Shown: piece by piece, positions 11,669-21,310 of the stretch | Numbering within the stretch: position 1 is the first letter of the stretch | Layout of the letters: every line of letters begins with the position of its first letter | Assembly: GCF_947507565.1 (NCBI RefSeq) | Contig: NC_089184.1 | Location: forward strand, 2,294,001-2,358,000 | Source of the DNA: Oscarella lobularis | Taxonomy: Eukaryota > Porifera > Homoscleromorpha > Homosclerophorida > Oscarellidae | DNA length: 64,000 bases | Reading direction: 5' to 3' | Position numbers and translations under genes: made by a program | Notes under the pieces: model-generated | Seen by the model: the letters and a program-made list of their open reading frames with translations, nothing else | Database searches by the model: none | Told to the model about the DNA's origin: nothing

Positions 11669-11956
11669 TAGCCTCGCAAGCCAGTCCCTTCTCCCTGATC
11701 TCCCGTATAAACACAGTAGGGGAGAAGGGCCTGGTACTTGAACGGAGCGTCATAGGTCATGTGATGCCCGGTCTTGTTGGCGTGGTCGACCGAGTTGTAG
11801 GCGCGGTCGATCACATGACTGATAGCATATGTATGATGGAACCTTTTCCCGCACGTGCATCCCTCATTCGCTGACTAGCTAATGAAATGCTCACCTTTTC
11901 AAAAGTCTTCACTTCACCTTCGTCCACCTCGCGCGCGCTCCCTCTCTAACATGGAC
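11669..11956 (+). repeat. Left terminal inverted repeat (288 bases) of the RecQ/DUF6589 element
   Basis: This matches the reverse complement of 16603-16890 base for base in length, with about seven mismatches counted by eye. It starts TAGCCTCGCAAGCC and ends with the ATGGAC that opens the DUF6589-like gene, so it serves as promoter and 5' leader for that gene. It includes several short internal palindromes such as GGTCGACC. Confidence 0.85.
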
Positions 11957-14727
11957 ACGGTCTCTAACATGGACACGGACTTGAAAGACGAGAAATTCGA
12001 CAATCGCTGTGCTTGGTTGGCCCCTTACCGCGCTGTCAGACTTACTTTGAAGCTATGCTGCATAGGCTCCGGCGGGAGTTCGATGCAGCTGGTCCTAGCG
12101 GCGCAGTTCCCGTGAGAGATGTGCAGAGGGTCGTTCGCTCACGCTATTCCGCCTCTCTAAGCCACGTACAAGTCGCAAACCTGGTGCACACTGCCTTTCC
12201 TTTTGTCCAAACAAAGAAACGTGGATCGTCGCGCGTGTACGTCGGCATCACAAAGAGGAGAGAAGTCCAAGAGCCGAACGAAGCTGAAGAGCCGAAAGAA
12301 GTTGATGGTAGAGCTTTTTCAGTTATTGTACGGTATTGACTGAGGTATATTAGTGTCAACCCAAACACCTTACCCGAATATTGACTGGACCAGTGTTGTG
12401 CGCGAATTGTCCGCGGAAATGGATCGTCTGGTGGTTGCCGAATACGAGGTCGAGGAGTTTTGCTTCTCGTCTCACCTATCCTGGGCGAAATCACTCGCGC
12501 CCAATTTGATTGATTTGATATCATGTCTACTTACATCGAGAAGAGGATCAGAGGCGGATGATATTCAGAACGAGAAAGCTACTGCTATCGTTTTTGGCGT
12601 CATGATGAGGCAGAGGTCAAGATCAAAAGCATCAATGGTTATTCCCATGTTAGTGTCAGCTCTCCTGCTTGGTCACGCCACTAGCAAACAGGTATGTTTT
12701 AAAATTGTATGACACCACAATTTATGATTCGACCTAGGTCATAAGAGCTTTGAACGCCATGGGCATTGCAGCATCATACACCCATTCATGGGATACTCTA
12801 AAGGCTATTTCCAATAATCTAGTCGTTCCAGAGTCACGCGGCAACTCCGCTCGCATTGTAACCTTCGACAATTTGAATATTACTAAGAATGTTCTCCACG
12901 AACGAGCTGGTAAGGCAGCATAAGCAATAGTCAAGATTATGTACGTTCCTGTAGACATCCACATGGAGCGCTGGGACATGACAACCCGCCTCGTCATTGA
13001 TTTCAGTAATATCACCAATCTTCAATCTTTGACTGATAATAGACGAGTAATTGCTTTACCCCAAAGGACATAGGCAGTGATTATGTTACTTTTCAGGTTA
13101 CTAGGCGCCAGCTTCTCGAAGCAGACATTCTCCCATCAGCAGATGACAATGATCTGCTGACTGAATCTGGGACGGAGTACATCATGCGGTTCATGACGAG
13201 CACTTTTCCTTCTCTTTCGCATATTTCCTCGTCGTGTCCCCAAAGGAAGCCGTTCAGGGTCCCCTGCAAACCTGACGTAACACCTCTGGAAATTCTGGAT
13301 ATAAATGAAGGGAAAAAGGACGGCAACATAGACATAATGAAAGCAATAGCTCAAGATCTCCATAAAAGCGATTGCAATCCCTTGGCAAGTGCATATTCTT
13401 GGCCTGTGTCAGTCTTTTTTATTTTCATACTCGACAGCCAATAGTGGGCGACCAACTGACATGCAAGAATATTCGCGCGGCGAAACGTCTTCGTAAGCCG
13501 GAGCCAGTGCCCTTCAACACTCTGCAGTGGGCAAATGAGTCACCAGGTTCACTGTTCTATTAGAGAAGCGTTGTAATAGATATAAATTTTAAATTTCCAA
13601 AGGTGATTTCCACTTCCTATGGGAATGTCTTGGGCTATGCTTTGAGACTTTGTGGGGAAAGGATACATGCATAGGCACCTTGGCACATATGAAATTGCTC
13701 ATAAAGCGAAATGCTGTGGACAAATCGGCAAAGAAATTTCAATCAGCTGACGAGTTTTTCAGCATGTTAGTGAACGAGAGCACTATTAGGAAATCGGTTT
13801 TAATTCAGTCTACTAGGTTTTCTATGCTCATTTGGCCTCAGCTATCTGCTCGCAACTGGGACTCAAAATACGACTGAAAAGATGAGGCTGCCGGATCGAG
13901 ATCAGATTTCCTGGCTCCAGGATACTTTAAGAGAAATTTTTGAGTCAACGGTTGTTGTGAAAAATCCTCCATTTCCGGAAGAAGCTTGTGACGAAGTTTA
14001 CACGTACCACAGGGCGCTACTCCACATGGGTTTTCTGTACTGCAATCTCCGAGAAGCAGTCAGATACGAGAACGGGCCCGAAATAATTAGGATGTGGAGA
14101 TATTGGCTGCCTCATTTGCTAGGAGGGCATAAATACAACTACGCAAATGAGGCAGCCAATTTATTGGCAAACGTTGAAGCTGACTGGACCCTGCCACGAC
14201 GTTCATACATACCCATTTCAGGACGGTCAATATGGCTGGCAAACCTGGCCATGGAAAGCCTATTGACCAGCTCATTGAGCATTACAACCTGTAAGCTCTC
14301 GGACGCTGTTTGCAAACTGTTGATATTAACTCCTGTTATTAGGGTGATCAAAAATGCCGTTTGTGGCAGTGGTGCAAACTTGACGAAGTCCCACCTGTTT
14401 TTGGTGTCTAAAGCGGCGAAAGAACTATTAGAGGGAGGACGAAAATTGGAGCACATACTGCGAATTGATAGGAAATCATCTCATACCATTCGATCTTCAA
14501 GAGAAGACGTAGAGAAAATGGTGAACACTCTCGTGAATAATGGCGTGATAGTGGACAAGGAGAGGCGACTGCTTGAAGGATGGAAGTTCGTTGATCCACG
14601 CAGGGAAGGGATTTTGAAATTGGAGAAGGGATGGCTTCGGGATTTTCTGGCAAAGGGAGGTAGCTGTGACGAAGTGGAGCCAATTAGGCGACAAATAATT
14701 GATTTGGAGGATGTTGATTTATTTTGA
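11951..14727 (+). CDS. DUF6589-like protein, candidate transposase, about ten exons
   Basis: Exons read from motifs and splice sites are: to 12307; 12354-12691; 12738-12909; 12955-13046; 13097-13384; 13438-13546; 13603 to about 13795; and 13882 to 14727 with one more intron near 14290-14341. Blocks typical of DUF6589 proteins appear in order. These are TFDNLNITKN (Asp codon 12867), PIVGDQLTCKNIRAAKR (Asp codon 13450), GDFHFLWECL..LW, ALLHMGFLYCNLREAVR and NYANEAANLLA (Glu codon 14149). A block like NMAGKPGHGKPIDQLIEHYN follows in a shifted frame. The spacing D...D...E suggests an RNase H-like DDE nuclease; this is inference. The 5' part (12013-12307) may be DNA-binding. Frame breaks near 12035, 13875 and 14195 suggest decay or misjudged introns. 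The intron at 13385-13437 is GC-AG. An 18-base direct duplication doubles the start codon (ATG at 11951 and 11969). Confidence 0.65.
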
Positions 14728-16608
14728 TTACAACAGATCGGTGCAGTCCTCCAAACATCTAGGCGCATTCATTTCTGATGGCTCAATGGCTCTGAATAAC
14801 GATGCAGCTAGGTGAGGCTTAACACCGGGAATGGCTTGTACATCTTCGACAGTTTCTATGGCATGGCTCATATCCACAATATGCTGTAAAAGAGAGTTGC
14901 TTGCCACTGCCTCCTTGCCAAAACATGACATCCCTCTCAGACGTGCTTCTTTTTTCCGCCACTCCACCAATTGTCCGCTCAGGGTCGTTCTGTTGATTTC
15001 CCTCGGCGGCCAACTTTTCGTTTTTGTTTTCTTAGGTGATGCAACACGTTTTCGAGGTTGCCGAGGACGTGGCTGGTAAACGAACATCTTGTTTGGGTCG
15101 TTGCAATCATGCTTGCAATTGCTGCAGCAGGAATCCGGGCAGTGTGTTTCGTCGAATGAAGATTCGAGTAACTGGCAGAATTTTCGTCGAATGCACGAAT
15201 TGGTTGACATCAAATCCTTGATATCAGCATCCACAGTTTTGCCTCTGATAGAACTTGGCCTGTAAAGGAGAATATTCACACGTTGATGGTAGGCCGTCGC
15301 GTCCATCTCTGCCAAACATCTAAAAATGGCTGAAGTCATATTCCCAATATCAGAGTAGAACTTACTTGAAAGAGCTGACTAACTGACTCCGGAATTCCAT
15401 AGAAAATGACAAGCCTTACGTTCCTTATATCGATACCCTAAGACCCCCGACTCTTTTTAGAAGCTCGACACAGTAGCAAAGTTGAATTGGAGTTACCATG
15501 CCAAAGCCTATAGTAGCAATGACTACAAGTAGCTTTTTGTCTCTAAATTTCTGTTCTGTTTCCCTTCTAGTTTTGGACTCCAAAGACAAGTGATGAATGG
15601 ACACTTCGGGAAAAATGCGGAGGAGGTCCCATAAGGTCGTCGCAATTTCTTTTCTTCGAACGAAAATTATCGTTTTCCTCTGCTCGCCATTTCGAAGCCC
15701 TTCGGAGACTGGCTGCAAAGTAGCCTAAGAAGGAAATGGAATACAATTTACATGAATGCACTCTCAAAGTAGACTGTATAAGCCCAACTTCGTGACTTTG
15801 CTTTTTCGTCAGAAAAGTGAAATACAGATTGGAGCAATCAATTGGCTCTACCACGTATGTTGGATCAACAATCCCAACTCTTTCACATATGATCTTCATG
15901 GTTGTCTTCGTGGCAGTGGCAGTGAGAGCGACTACTGGACAGCAGCTGAGTCTTCTCAGACGACTCAGGTAAGAGAAATTAACCCTAAAACTGTTTCCCC
16001 TGCGCAGAAATTTCATTGATGGAACATATACTTTATTCGAATCAGTAGTCTACCATTCAGCTACACAATGGGCTTCGTCGACCGCAATCAGATGAAGACA
16101 GTGTCTGATTTCTTTCATAACGTCCATCCATGAAGAACTGACAGCACACTCAGGTGACATGTAGACTGACAAAGTCTGATTACCTATGGTCGTAAACAGC
16201 CAAAGTATATGTTCTTACAATATTGGCATCTGTCAATAATTTTGTTTGACAGATCCTTTGCATGGGCAGGCACAATCAGGCAAATTGCCTTCAGTCCCAG
16301 ATCACGTAACTTCTCGACCTACCACAACTGTTAGGATCATGAGGCAATAGACAACAACTTGCCTGCTCAGACATAAGAGCAGAAAGAGGACTGATGACAA
16401 GGCAGCACGACGAATCGCCAAAGAGCCTTGGAAAGAGCTGATACACCAGCGACTTCCCTCCATTCGTGCTCAGGCGAACAACAACGTCTCTTCCATCCCG
16501 AAGAGACTCGATGGCCTTCAGCTGGCCGGCGCGGAACTCTTTCAGTTTGAAAACGTTGCGAAGAATGCCTTCCGGGCTCGTTTCGGGAACCTCTTCGGTA
16601 GCGTCCAT
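14728..16608 (-). CDS. RecQ-family DNA helicase of the mobile element
   Basis: From ATG 16608 (minus) the helicase motifs run in order. Motif 0/I is FRAGQLKAIESL...STNGGKSLVYQ and Ia is VISPLSALMSEQ. Motif II is VDEAHCVAEW (DEAH at 16079-16068), III is VVALTATAT and IV is IIFVRRKE. Motif V is VVIATIGFGM then GIDIRNVRLV, and a GRDGRDG motif VI follows. A zinc-binding region comes next (C..C near CCSNC, about 15150-15110), with a basic linker and a helical HRDC-like tail (LVEWRKKEARLRG). Introns of about 45 to 55 bases separate the exons, for example 16319-16363 (GC-AG), 16184-16218 and 16000-16053. The zinc region and motif VI lie in different frames, so a one-base shift near 15320 is likely. 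The enzyme would unwind DNA 3'-5' during transposition or repair. Its stop codon abuts the stop of the convergent gene. Confidence 0.8.
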
Positions 16609-16890
16609 GTTAGAGAGGGAGCGCGCGCGATATGGACGAAGGTGAAGTGAAGACTTTTGAAAAGGTGAGTATTTCATTAGCTGGTCAGCGAATGAGGGAT
16701 GCACGTGCGGGGAAAGGTTCCATCATACATATGTTATCAGTCATGTGATCGACCGCGCCTACAACTCGGTCGACCACGCCAACAAGACCGGGCATCACAT
16801 GACCTATGACGCTCCGTTCAAGTACCAGGCCCTTCTCCCCTACCGTGTTTATACGGGAGATCAGGGAGAAGGGACTGGCTTGCGAGGCTA
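16603..16890 (-). repeat. Right terminal inverted repeat (288 bases) of the RecQ/DUF6589 element
   Basis: Mirror copy of 11669-11956. Its inner end contains the ATG (16608, minus) of the RecQ-like gene. A shorter related terminus is found at 60316-60384. Confidence 0.85.
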
Positions 16891-17030
16891 GTCGGGGGTT
16901 TGGATTGGTATCCGCACCGGCCGGGATGAGTCTCCTCGGAGAATCGGTGCAAACCATTCGCCCCGGGTCAATGCGCGCTACGCCCACAACCCAATTGCCT
17001 CCGCAGGTGTACCGTCGTCAATTAATATGA
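16891..17030 (+). repeat. Dispersed repeat, second copy (right flank of the RecQ element)
   Basis: Direct copy of the repeat at 11341-11476. It begins within the 9-base target duplication of the element, so the element inserted into a copy of this repeat. Confidence 0.6.
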
Positions 17031-17250
17031 ACGCCGTCACGTGCCGTCACAGGTTTATATAAATGCTGTCACTTGTCGAATCAGATAAAGTCGACTTTGA
17101 AAATTCTTGGCTACTCTTGGAAGACATCATTAATTTGTGGGTATTCTATGGCCGGAAGTTGCATGGAAAAATACAAGAACACGCACTCTAAAACCACAGC
17201 AAAATCCGCACCATTGCGAAAGACTTTTGCAATTTAGGCACACTGTACCT

Positions 17251-17717
17251 TTATTGTACCTTTCTCTTTAAACGACGTTTAGGCAAAGGAGTGTCACTAA
17301 TCTGTATCTCTTGTAAAGCTCGTCTTCTCTTCCTGCAGTTTCCTCGAAGAGGGGCAAGTGCAGCAGAGCCCGGCATTCTTATGCTTACTGCGCTGTCGTT
17401 TAACTCCTTTACGGTCGGATTGGTATTACTTCCGCGTCAGCTTCTCACCTTGCCAAAGAACATTTCCAACGGATCCCGACAGAATCTTTCACTTAGGACA
17501 TAATCGCCGCCAGAAATTTGGAGCAGTAGAGGCACCAATTGGACGAAAGAATAAACTGTATACAAAGAATGAGCTACTTCATATATGCTAGGTGTGGGCC
17601 CTTCACCAGTAATTCGAAGTCCCTGTAACGTTTCTATAGACAGCTGCATCAACTGCTTTTCTTTTGCAGAAAATTCTGGTCTCGCGGCAACTTCTCTCCG
17701 CCAATCATCAAAGTAAG
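17251..17717 (-). pseudogene. Last exon of a P-element/THAP9-like transposase
   Basis: An acceptor (AG at 17719-17718, minus) leads into a frame with FDDWRREVAARPEFSAKEKQ, LQGLRIT, a spacer, and YVLSERFCRDPLEMFFGKVRS. After a single TGA (17439-17437) the same frame continues with RGSNTNPTVKE. The pattern 'L..RF.QDPLE..FG..R..G...NPT' is characteristic of the C-terminal part of P-element-type transposases, including THAP9. The frame ends at TAA 17253-17251, overlapping an AATAAA. One nonsense codon and a missing middle (the GTP-binding/RNase H part is not nearby) make it a fragment. A related fragment lies at 28999-29229. Confidence 0.55.
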
Positions 17718-18478
17718 CTAAAAATTCATTCCTCAGCCACTAGCATGAAAATTAGACAGTCAATTTTGATTTCACTGATTTCACCTGTAGTCGTTCATCG
17801 TCTGCAGAACTGTACGAAAAAGATCTGGTTTTCTTTTCTTTATTCCTTCAGAGAGGCATTGACCGTTTAGAATGTCGAAAAATGTGTCCATCATCCGTAC
17901 GAAGAGCTCTGTTTCGTTCGTGTCGTCTGACCGAAAGTGCCCAAATGCGTCGGCGACCGATTTACTAAGAACCTATTAGATGGCAAAATATGCGTAAACA
18001 TGCCAGGCAAAGCAAACTTATTTTGGATAGAATACAGTATGAACCGAAGGAGGAGCTTAAGGCGGGGTAAAACTAATGAAAAATAATTGCACGTGCACTC
18101 CCACATAAAGGCCGTAATACTACAGGGCTTACGGTGACAAAGGAATACAGCACGGTTTTTTTGTCTATAACCACCGCAAATCGCTTCGTTTTTTTGAAGC
18201 ACTTACGTCTACTTAGTCGCAAAGGGTTAGGGTTAGGGTAGGGAAGGGTTTCGTGGCACTTTTCGGTGCGTACGCGAAGCTCGATGCGGGGGATGCGCTC
18301 GCGAACGAGCGTCGAACGATGCTCGAAAACATGGAAATTTCTGCATTTCGAGCAAAGAATCCGAAGTTTCGAGCATCGTAAAGGGGTTTTCTTACTCCTC
18401 GTTCTACCAAAGAACTCGTATTACCTCTATTTTGGCCTCCCCTCGTCGACGCTTCATTCCTTATTGTTACGGCAATCG
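17718..18478. other. Spacer with short telomere-like run
   Basis: No supported gene. AGGGTTAGGGTTAGGG at about 18224-18239 followed by 'tagggaaggg' gives two to three TTAGGG units. Confidence 0.4.
18224..18243 (+). repeat. Short interstitial TTAGGG run
   Basis: Two complete TTAGGG units plus degenerate ones. TTAGGG is the telomere repeat of most animals. The run is too short to be a telomere. Confidence 0.5.
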
Positions 18479-19069
18479 ATGACGATTTCAAGTTCCCTTA
18501 CGCCAATCCCCTTCAATCTCGCCAATCAAATGGATGACAGATATACGGTCCGCTTCTACATATGGATATACGAGCGACAAGTCGGCCCCGGTTGGTGCCA
18601 TCAAAATGACTTTTTCGACGTCGGCACCTTCCGGGGCGTCGTTTGCGAGGAATTTCCGTCTGCGCAATTTCGACTTCGTTCAATTGCCCTTTTCTCGCAG
18701 CCGCATTCGATCGACGACTTGCGTGCAACCTATCCGACGTGGACGTTCGTTGGCCCCGGCGCGACGCCGTCGATGATCGAAACGATCGAAGAAGTTTTTC
18801 ATCTTTCGCGCTCGCAAGTGTCGCCGCGGCGCCTCGTTTTCGATCATCCGGCGAGAAATCGTGAAGGCGAGCATCAAGAGTGCCTCCGCTACTTCGGGTG
18901 GCTTCACCTGCAGCGAGACGCGCCAACAGGAAACGAGCTCGGCTTAAATCGGCGTCTGCCATACGCCGATGTTCCTCCGGATCCGCACAATTGCCTGTCG
19001 TTTTTGTGCGATTGCACAGAACTGTACGCTGAGAATTGCATGCAGTGCATATCAGACGACGATTTTTAA
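18479..19069 (+). CDS. Unknown protein of 196 residues
   Basis: From ATG 18479 an uninterrupted frame runs to a TAA followed by AATAAA (19068-19073). GC use is higher than in the surroundings and the composition looks like a real protein. The start is MTISSSLTPIPFNLANQMDD, then come aromatic-rich stretches (TVRFYIWIYERQ, GPGWCHQNDFF). The C-terminal region holds Cys and His residues (NCLSFLCDCTELYAENCMQC). I do not recognise a domain. The opposite strand is also open over much of this region (18513-19127) but is Arg/Ser-rich and more likely a shadow. It sits just upstream of the Merlin transposase on the same strand and could be an accessory gene of that element, but no termini were found to prove it. 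Confidence 0.45.
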   Translation: MTISSSLTPIPFNLANQMDDRYTVRFYIWIYERQVGPGWCHQNDFFDVGTFRGVVCEEFPSAQFRLRSIALFSQPHSIDDLRATYPTWTFVGPGATPSMIETIEEVFHLSRSQVSPRRLVFDHPARNREGEHQECLRYFGWLHLQRDAPTGNELGLNRRLPYADVPPDPHNCLSFLCDCTELYAENCMQCISDDDF

Positions 19070-19114
19070 TAAAGGAGTGATAAACAGGCAGGCGTCGCAT
19101 AGTGTGGGAGTTTC

Positions 19115-19310
19115 TCTCAGGTGTCACAACAGATTTAGTTCAACGCGGAGGGAGCGCTATGGGGTTTTGCGGCGGCCTTGCTGCAACAAAATATGCTTAG
19201 ATCTTAGCTCGATCGCAGCATTTATGATTTGCCCCCAGGTGCCACAACAGATTTAGTTAAGCGCGGACGGAGCGCGCTAGGGTTTAGCGGCGGCCTCGAT
19301 GCCACCAAAA
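19115..19310 (+). repeat. Imperfect tandem duplication, about 121-base unit
   Basis: The segment starting 'aggtgtcacaacagattta' (about 19119) is repeated as 'aggtgccacaacagattta' (about 19240). In each copy it is followed by a GGAG..GCGC..GGGTTT..GCGGCGGCCT series. Two units are visible. It lies directly upstream of the Merlin transposase and may be part of that element's leader. Confidence 0.55.
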
Positions 19311-19440
19311 GTGTCGAAATCTGTGGTTGATCGCATCGTGCGCTTATGGGCAAAATCTAAGAAAGGGCGCGCTGGGGAGATAGGGTTACGCGCGCGCCGC
19401 GCGCTCTTATAGGCGAGGCACATATTAATCCGTCAACGAT

Positions 19441-20582
19441 ATGACAGCGCAACGACCTCTTCGCTCGGACGACCTTCGCGACGAGATACAATCGACCGAC
19501 GACGGCGTCGTTTCGTGGGCGCAAAGACGAGGTCTTTTGGCGACGGAAGGAACGCGTCGGTGTCCGTCGTGTCGCCGACCGATGAAGCGCGCTTTTCGCC
19601 TTGGAACAGGCCATAGAAGAGAAGAAGGCCTCTATCTGTGGCGCTGTTCAAAATGCGGCATGGAGCGGTCGGTGCGAAACGGGACGTGGTTTGAAGACTC
19701 CAACTTGACGCTGCTGCAAATTATACACATCACTTGCCTCTTCGTGCGACAGCGCCCTCAAACCCACGCCATGCTAGACGCTGGACACCTCTCGCGCACG
19801 ACAATCGTCGATTGGTATTCCTTTTGCCGAGAGGTGTGCAGCGTCTTCGTCGAACGACACTCGCAGAAGATAGGGGGGGCCGGGAATGATCGTCGAATTC
19901 GACGAAAGCAAATTCGGCAAGCGCAAGTACAATCGTGGACATCGGGTAAAAATAAGTTGCGTTTTTTTTCACGGCACTCACTCATCGGCGCAATGTGTTT
20001 TAGGTCAAAGGAGAGTGGGTCTTTGGAGGCATCGAAAGAGGCAGTCGTAAATGCTTCTTCCAAGTCGTTGCAAACAGGTCTCGGGAAACACTCCTTCCCA
20101 TCATAAGGGACAACATCGAGGAAGGAACGAAAATAATAAGCGACCTCTGGAAGGCGTACGACTGCCTCTCCCATCAAGTACAAAAGCACTAATTCCAATA
20201 AAAGCAATTTTAATCGCTTTCCTTTAGGGATACCAACATTTGACGGTCAATCATTCGATGACCTTCAAAGACCCACTCACCGGTGCCCACACGAATACCA
20301 TCGAGAGCACGTGGAACGCCCTTAAAAGATCTATGACCAGAGCTGGGCCAACACATGACCACTTCCAGTCTTATCTGGAAGTGTTCATGTGGAGGCGAAT
20401 ATTTTGCGAAGGGAGCGACGAAGATCCCTTCGATATATTCCTTCGCCAAGAGGCCGAGCTCTATCCACCAACCATCGACGCAGTACCGGCCGCTCCCGTC
20501 GCACCGGCCGCTCCCGTCGCACCGGCTGCTCCCGTCACACCGGCCGCTCCCGTTGCATCGGCCGCTCCTCCGCCTCTTGCTT

Positions 20583-20644
<62 letters not shown>

Positions 20645-21202
20645 GCTGCAGCGCCATCGATCTTTCCAAAGATAACAACAGATTTCGTCGTTCCGGCCCC
20701 CTATCGTGCGTCGACCGTCGTCGCGCCCTCGCCCGTCGTCGCGCCCACCGTCGTTGCGCCCACAGTCGCTGCGCCTACGATCGTTTTCTTTCCTCCCCCG
20801 GTGACGACTACGTCCGCAGCTTTTTCGGCGGCGTATTCGGCGGCATATTCGGCGACTTTTGCGGCTCTTTCCAACTTTACGCCGGGTGCGCCAAGCATTT
20901 CTGTTGCAGCTCATGCCGGTGCCATAGCCGCCGCAACCGCCGCAACGCAAGTCCTCGAGGAAAATCGTCCCATTTTCGTTCTTCCCACCGCCCCCGCTGC
21001 TCCCTACAATAGTTTCGTCTTTCCGTCCGTCACCGTATATGAACAGTTTAAAATTAGTTCATTTGCGATTGTTACTGATTGGGCGATTCGCCCAAATAAA
21101 GTTCGATTGAACGCACAAGCTAATATTGACACGCTTTTAGACAAATTCTGCGAAAAAACAGACAAAAATGAAGGATTTAGGATATGGAGAAACAATAAAT
21201 AG
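19441..21202 (+). CDS. Merlin (IS1016/ISXO2-like) transposase with long Ala/Pro/Thr tail
   Basis: From ATG 19441 a zinc ribbon comes first (CPSCRRPM...WRCSKCGMERSVRNGTWFE), then helices ending DWYSFCREVCSVF. The DDE core follows: D in EFDESKFGKRKYNRGH (GAC at 19901), WVFGGIERG, D in ISDLWKAYD (GAC at 20142) and E in HTNTIESTWNALKRS (GAG at 20303). Two introns interrupt it, 19946-20003 and 20178-20227, and both restore frame. The first Asp is in frame only if one G of the seven-G run at 19873-19879 is removed, so there is a one-base disruption upstream of the core. Exon 3 continues past the usual end into about 245 residues of APAAPV repeats, poly-Thr and Val/Ala-rich sequence, to a TAG at 21200-21202. 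Merlin elements are cut-and-paste DNA transposons. Confidence 0.8.
20584..20643 (+). repeat. (ACG)n microsatellite inside the coding tail
   Basis: Nearly 20 consecutive ACG triplets encode a run of Thr in the transposase frame. The flanking AAPV and VVAPT codon repeats also look like expanded microsatellites. Confidence 0.9.
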
Positions 21203-21204
21203 GA

Positions 21205-21310
21205 CTTCTGCACGCTCACTTTCAACTGGTCAGCGCGTCCGAGTGCGTAGTGAGTGCGTAGTGAGTGCGCACTTTGGAAACGGACGTCTCGAGATCGAAT
21301 CCCGCAGAAG
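21205..21310 (+). ncRNA. tRNA-like unit (tRNA pseudogene or SINE head)
   Basis: CTTCTGC at 21205-21211 pairs with GCAGAAG at 21304-21310, as an acceptor stem would. Inside are CGCT/AGCG flanking a GG-containing loop (D-arm-like), and GTCCG (about 21237) pairing with CGGAC (about 21281) as an anticodon-like stem. A B-box-like GATCGAATCCC follows. The T stem does not pair well, and the anticodon region is enlarged by three direct repeats of 'gtgagtgcgta'. It may be a tRNA-derived repeat rather than a working tRNA. Confidence 0.3.

Larger units (their letters stand above)
11660..16899. mobile_element. Complete DNA element with RecQ-like helicase and DUF6589-like gene
   Basis: The element spans 11669-16890 (5222 bases) and is bounded by inverted repeats that begin TAGCCTCGCAAGCCAGT. 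It is flanked by the direct repeat GTCGGGGGT at 11660-11668 and 16891-16899, a 9-base target-site duplication. Inside are two convergent genes: a DUF6589-like protein (plus, 11951-14727) and a RecQ-family helicase (minus, 16608-14728). These features are what a cut-and-paste transposon would leave. The DUF6589-like protein is the best transposase candidate and the helicase is an accessory. Both genes appear to carry one or more single-base frame disruptions, so this copy may be inactive although its termini are about 98% identical. I do not recognise a named superfamily with this gene pair in animals. A 9-base duplication is compatible with Mutator-like or KDZ-like elements. Confidence 0.75.

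Noticed and set aside
18224-18243. A telomere or chromosome end
   Set aside because: Only two to three TTAGGG units, with normal sequence on both sides.
18513-19127. 204-codon minus-strand frame opposite the 196-residue ORF
   Set aside because: Extremely Arg/Ser-rich; it looks like the complement of the GC-rich plus-strand gene. The plus frame has the better composition and a poly(A) signal.
20210-20950. Arg/Cys-rich 246-codon frame on the minus strand and Asp/Arg-rich frames on the plus strand over the Merlin tail
   Set aside because: They are antisense or shifted readings of the (ACG)n and AAPV codon repeats of the transposase frame.
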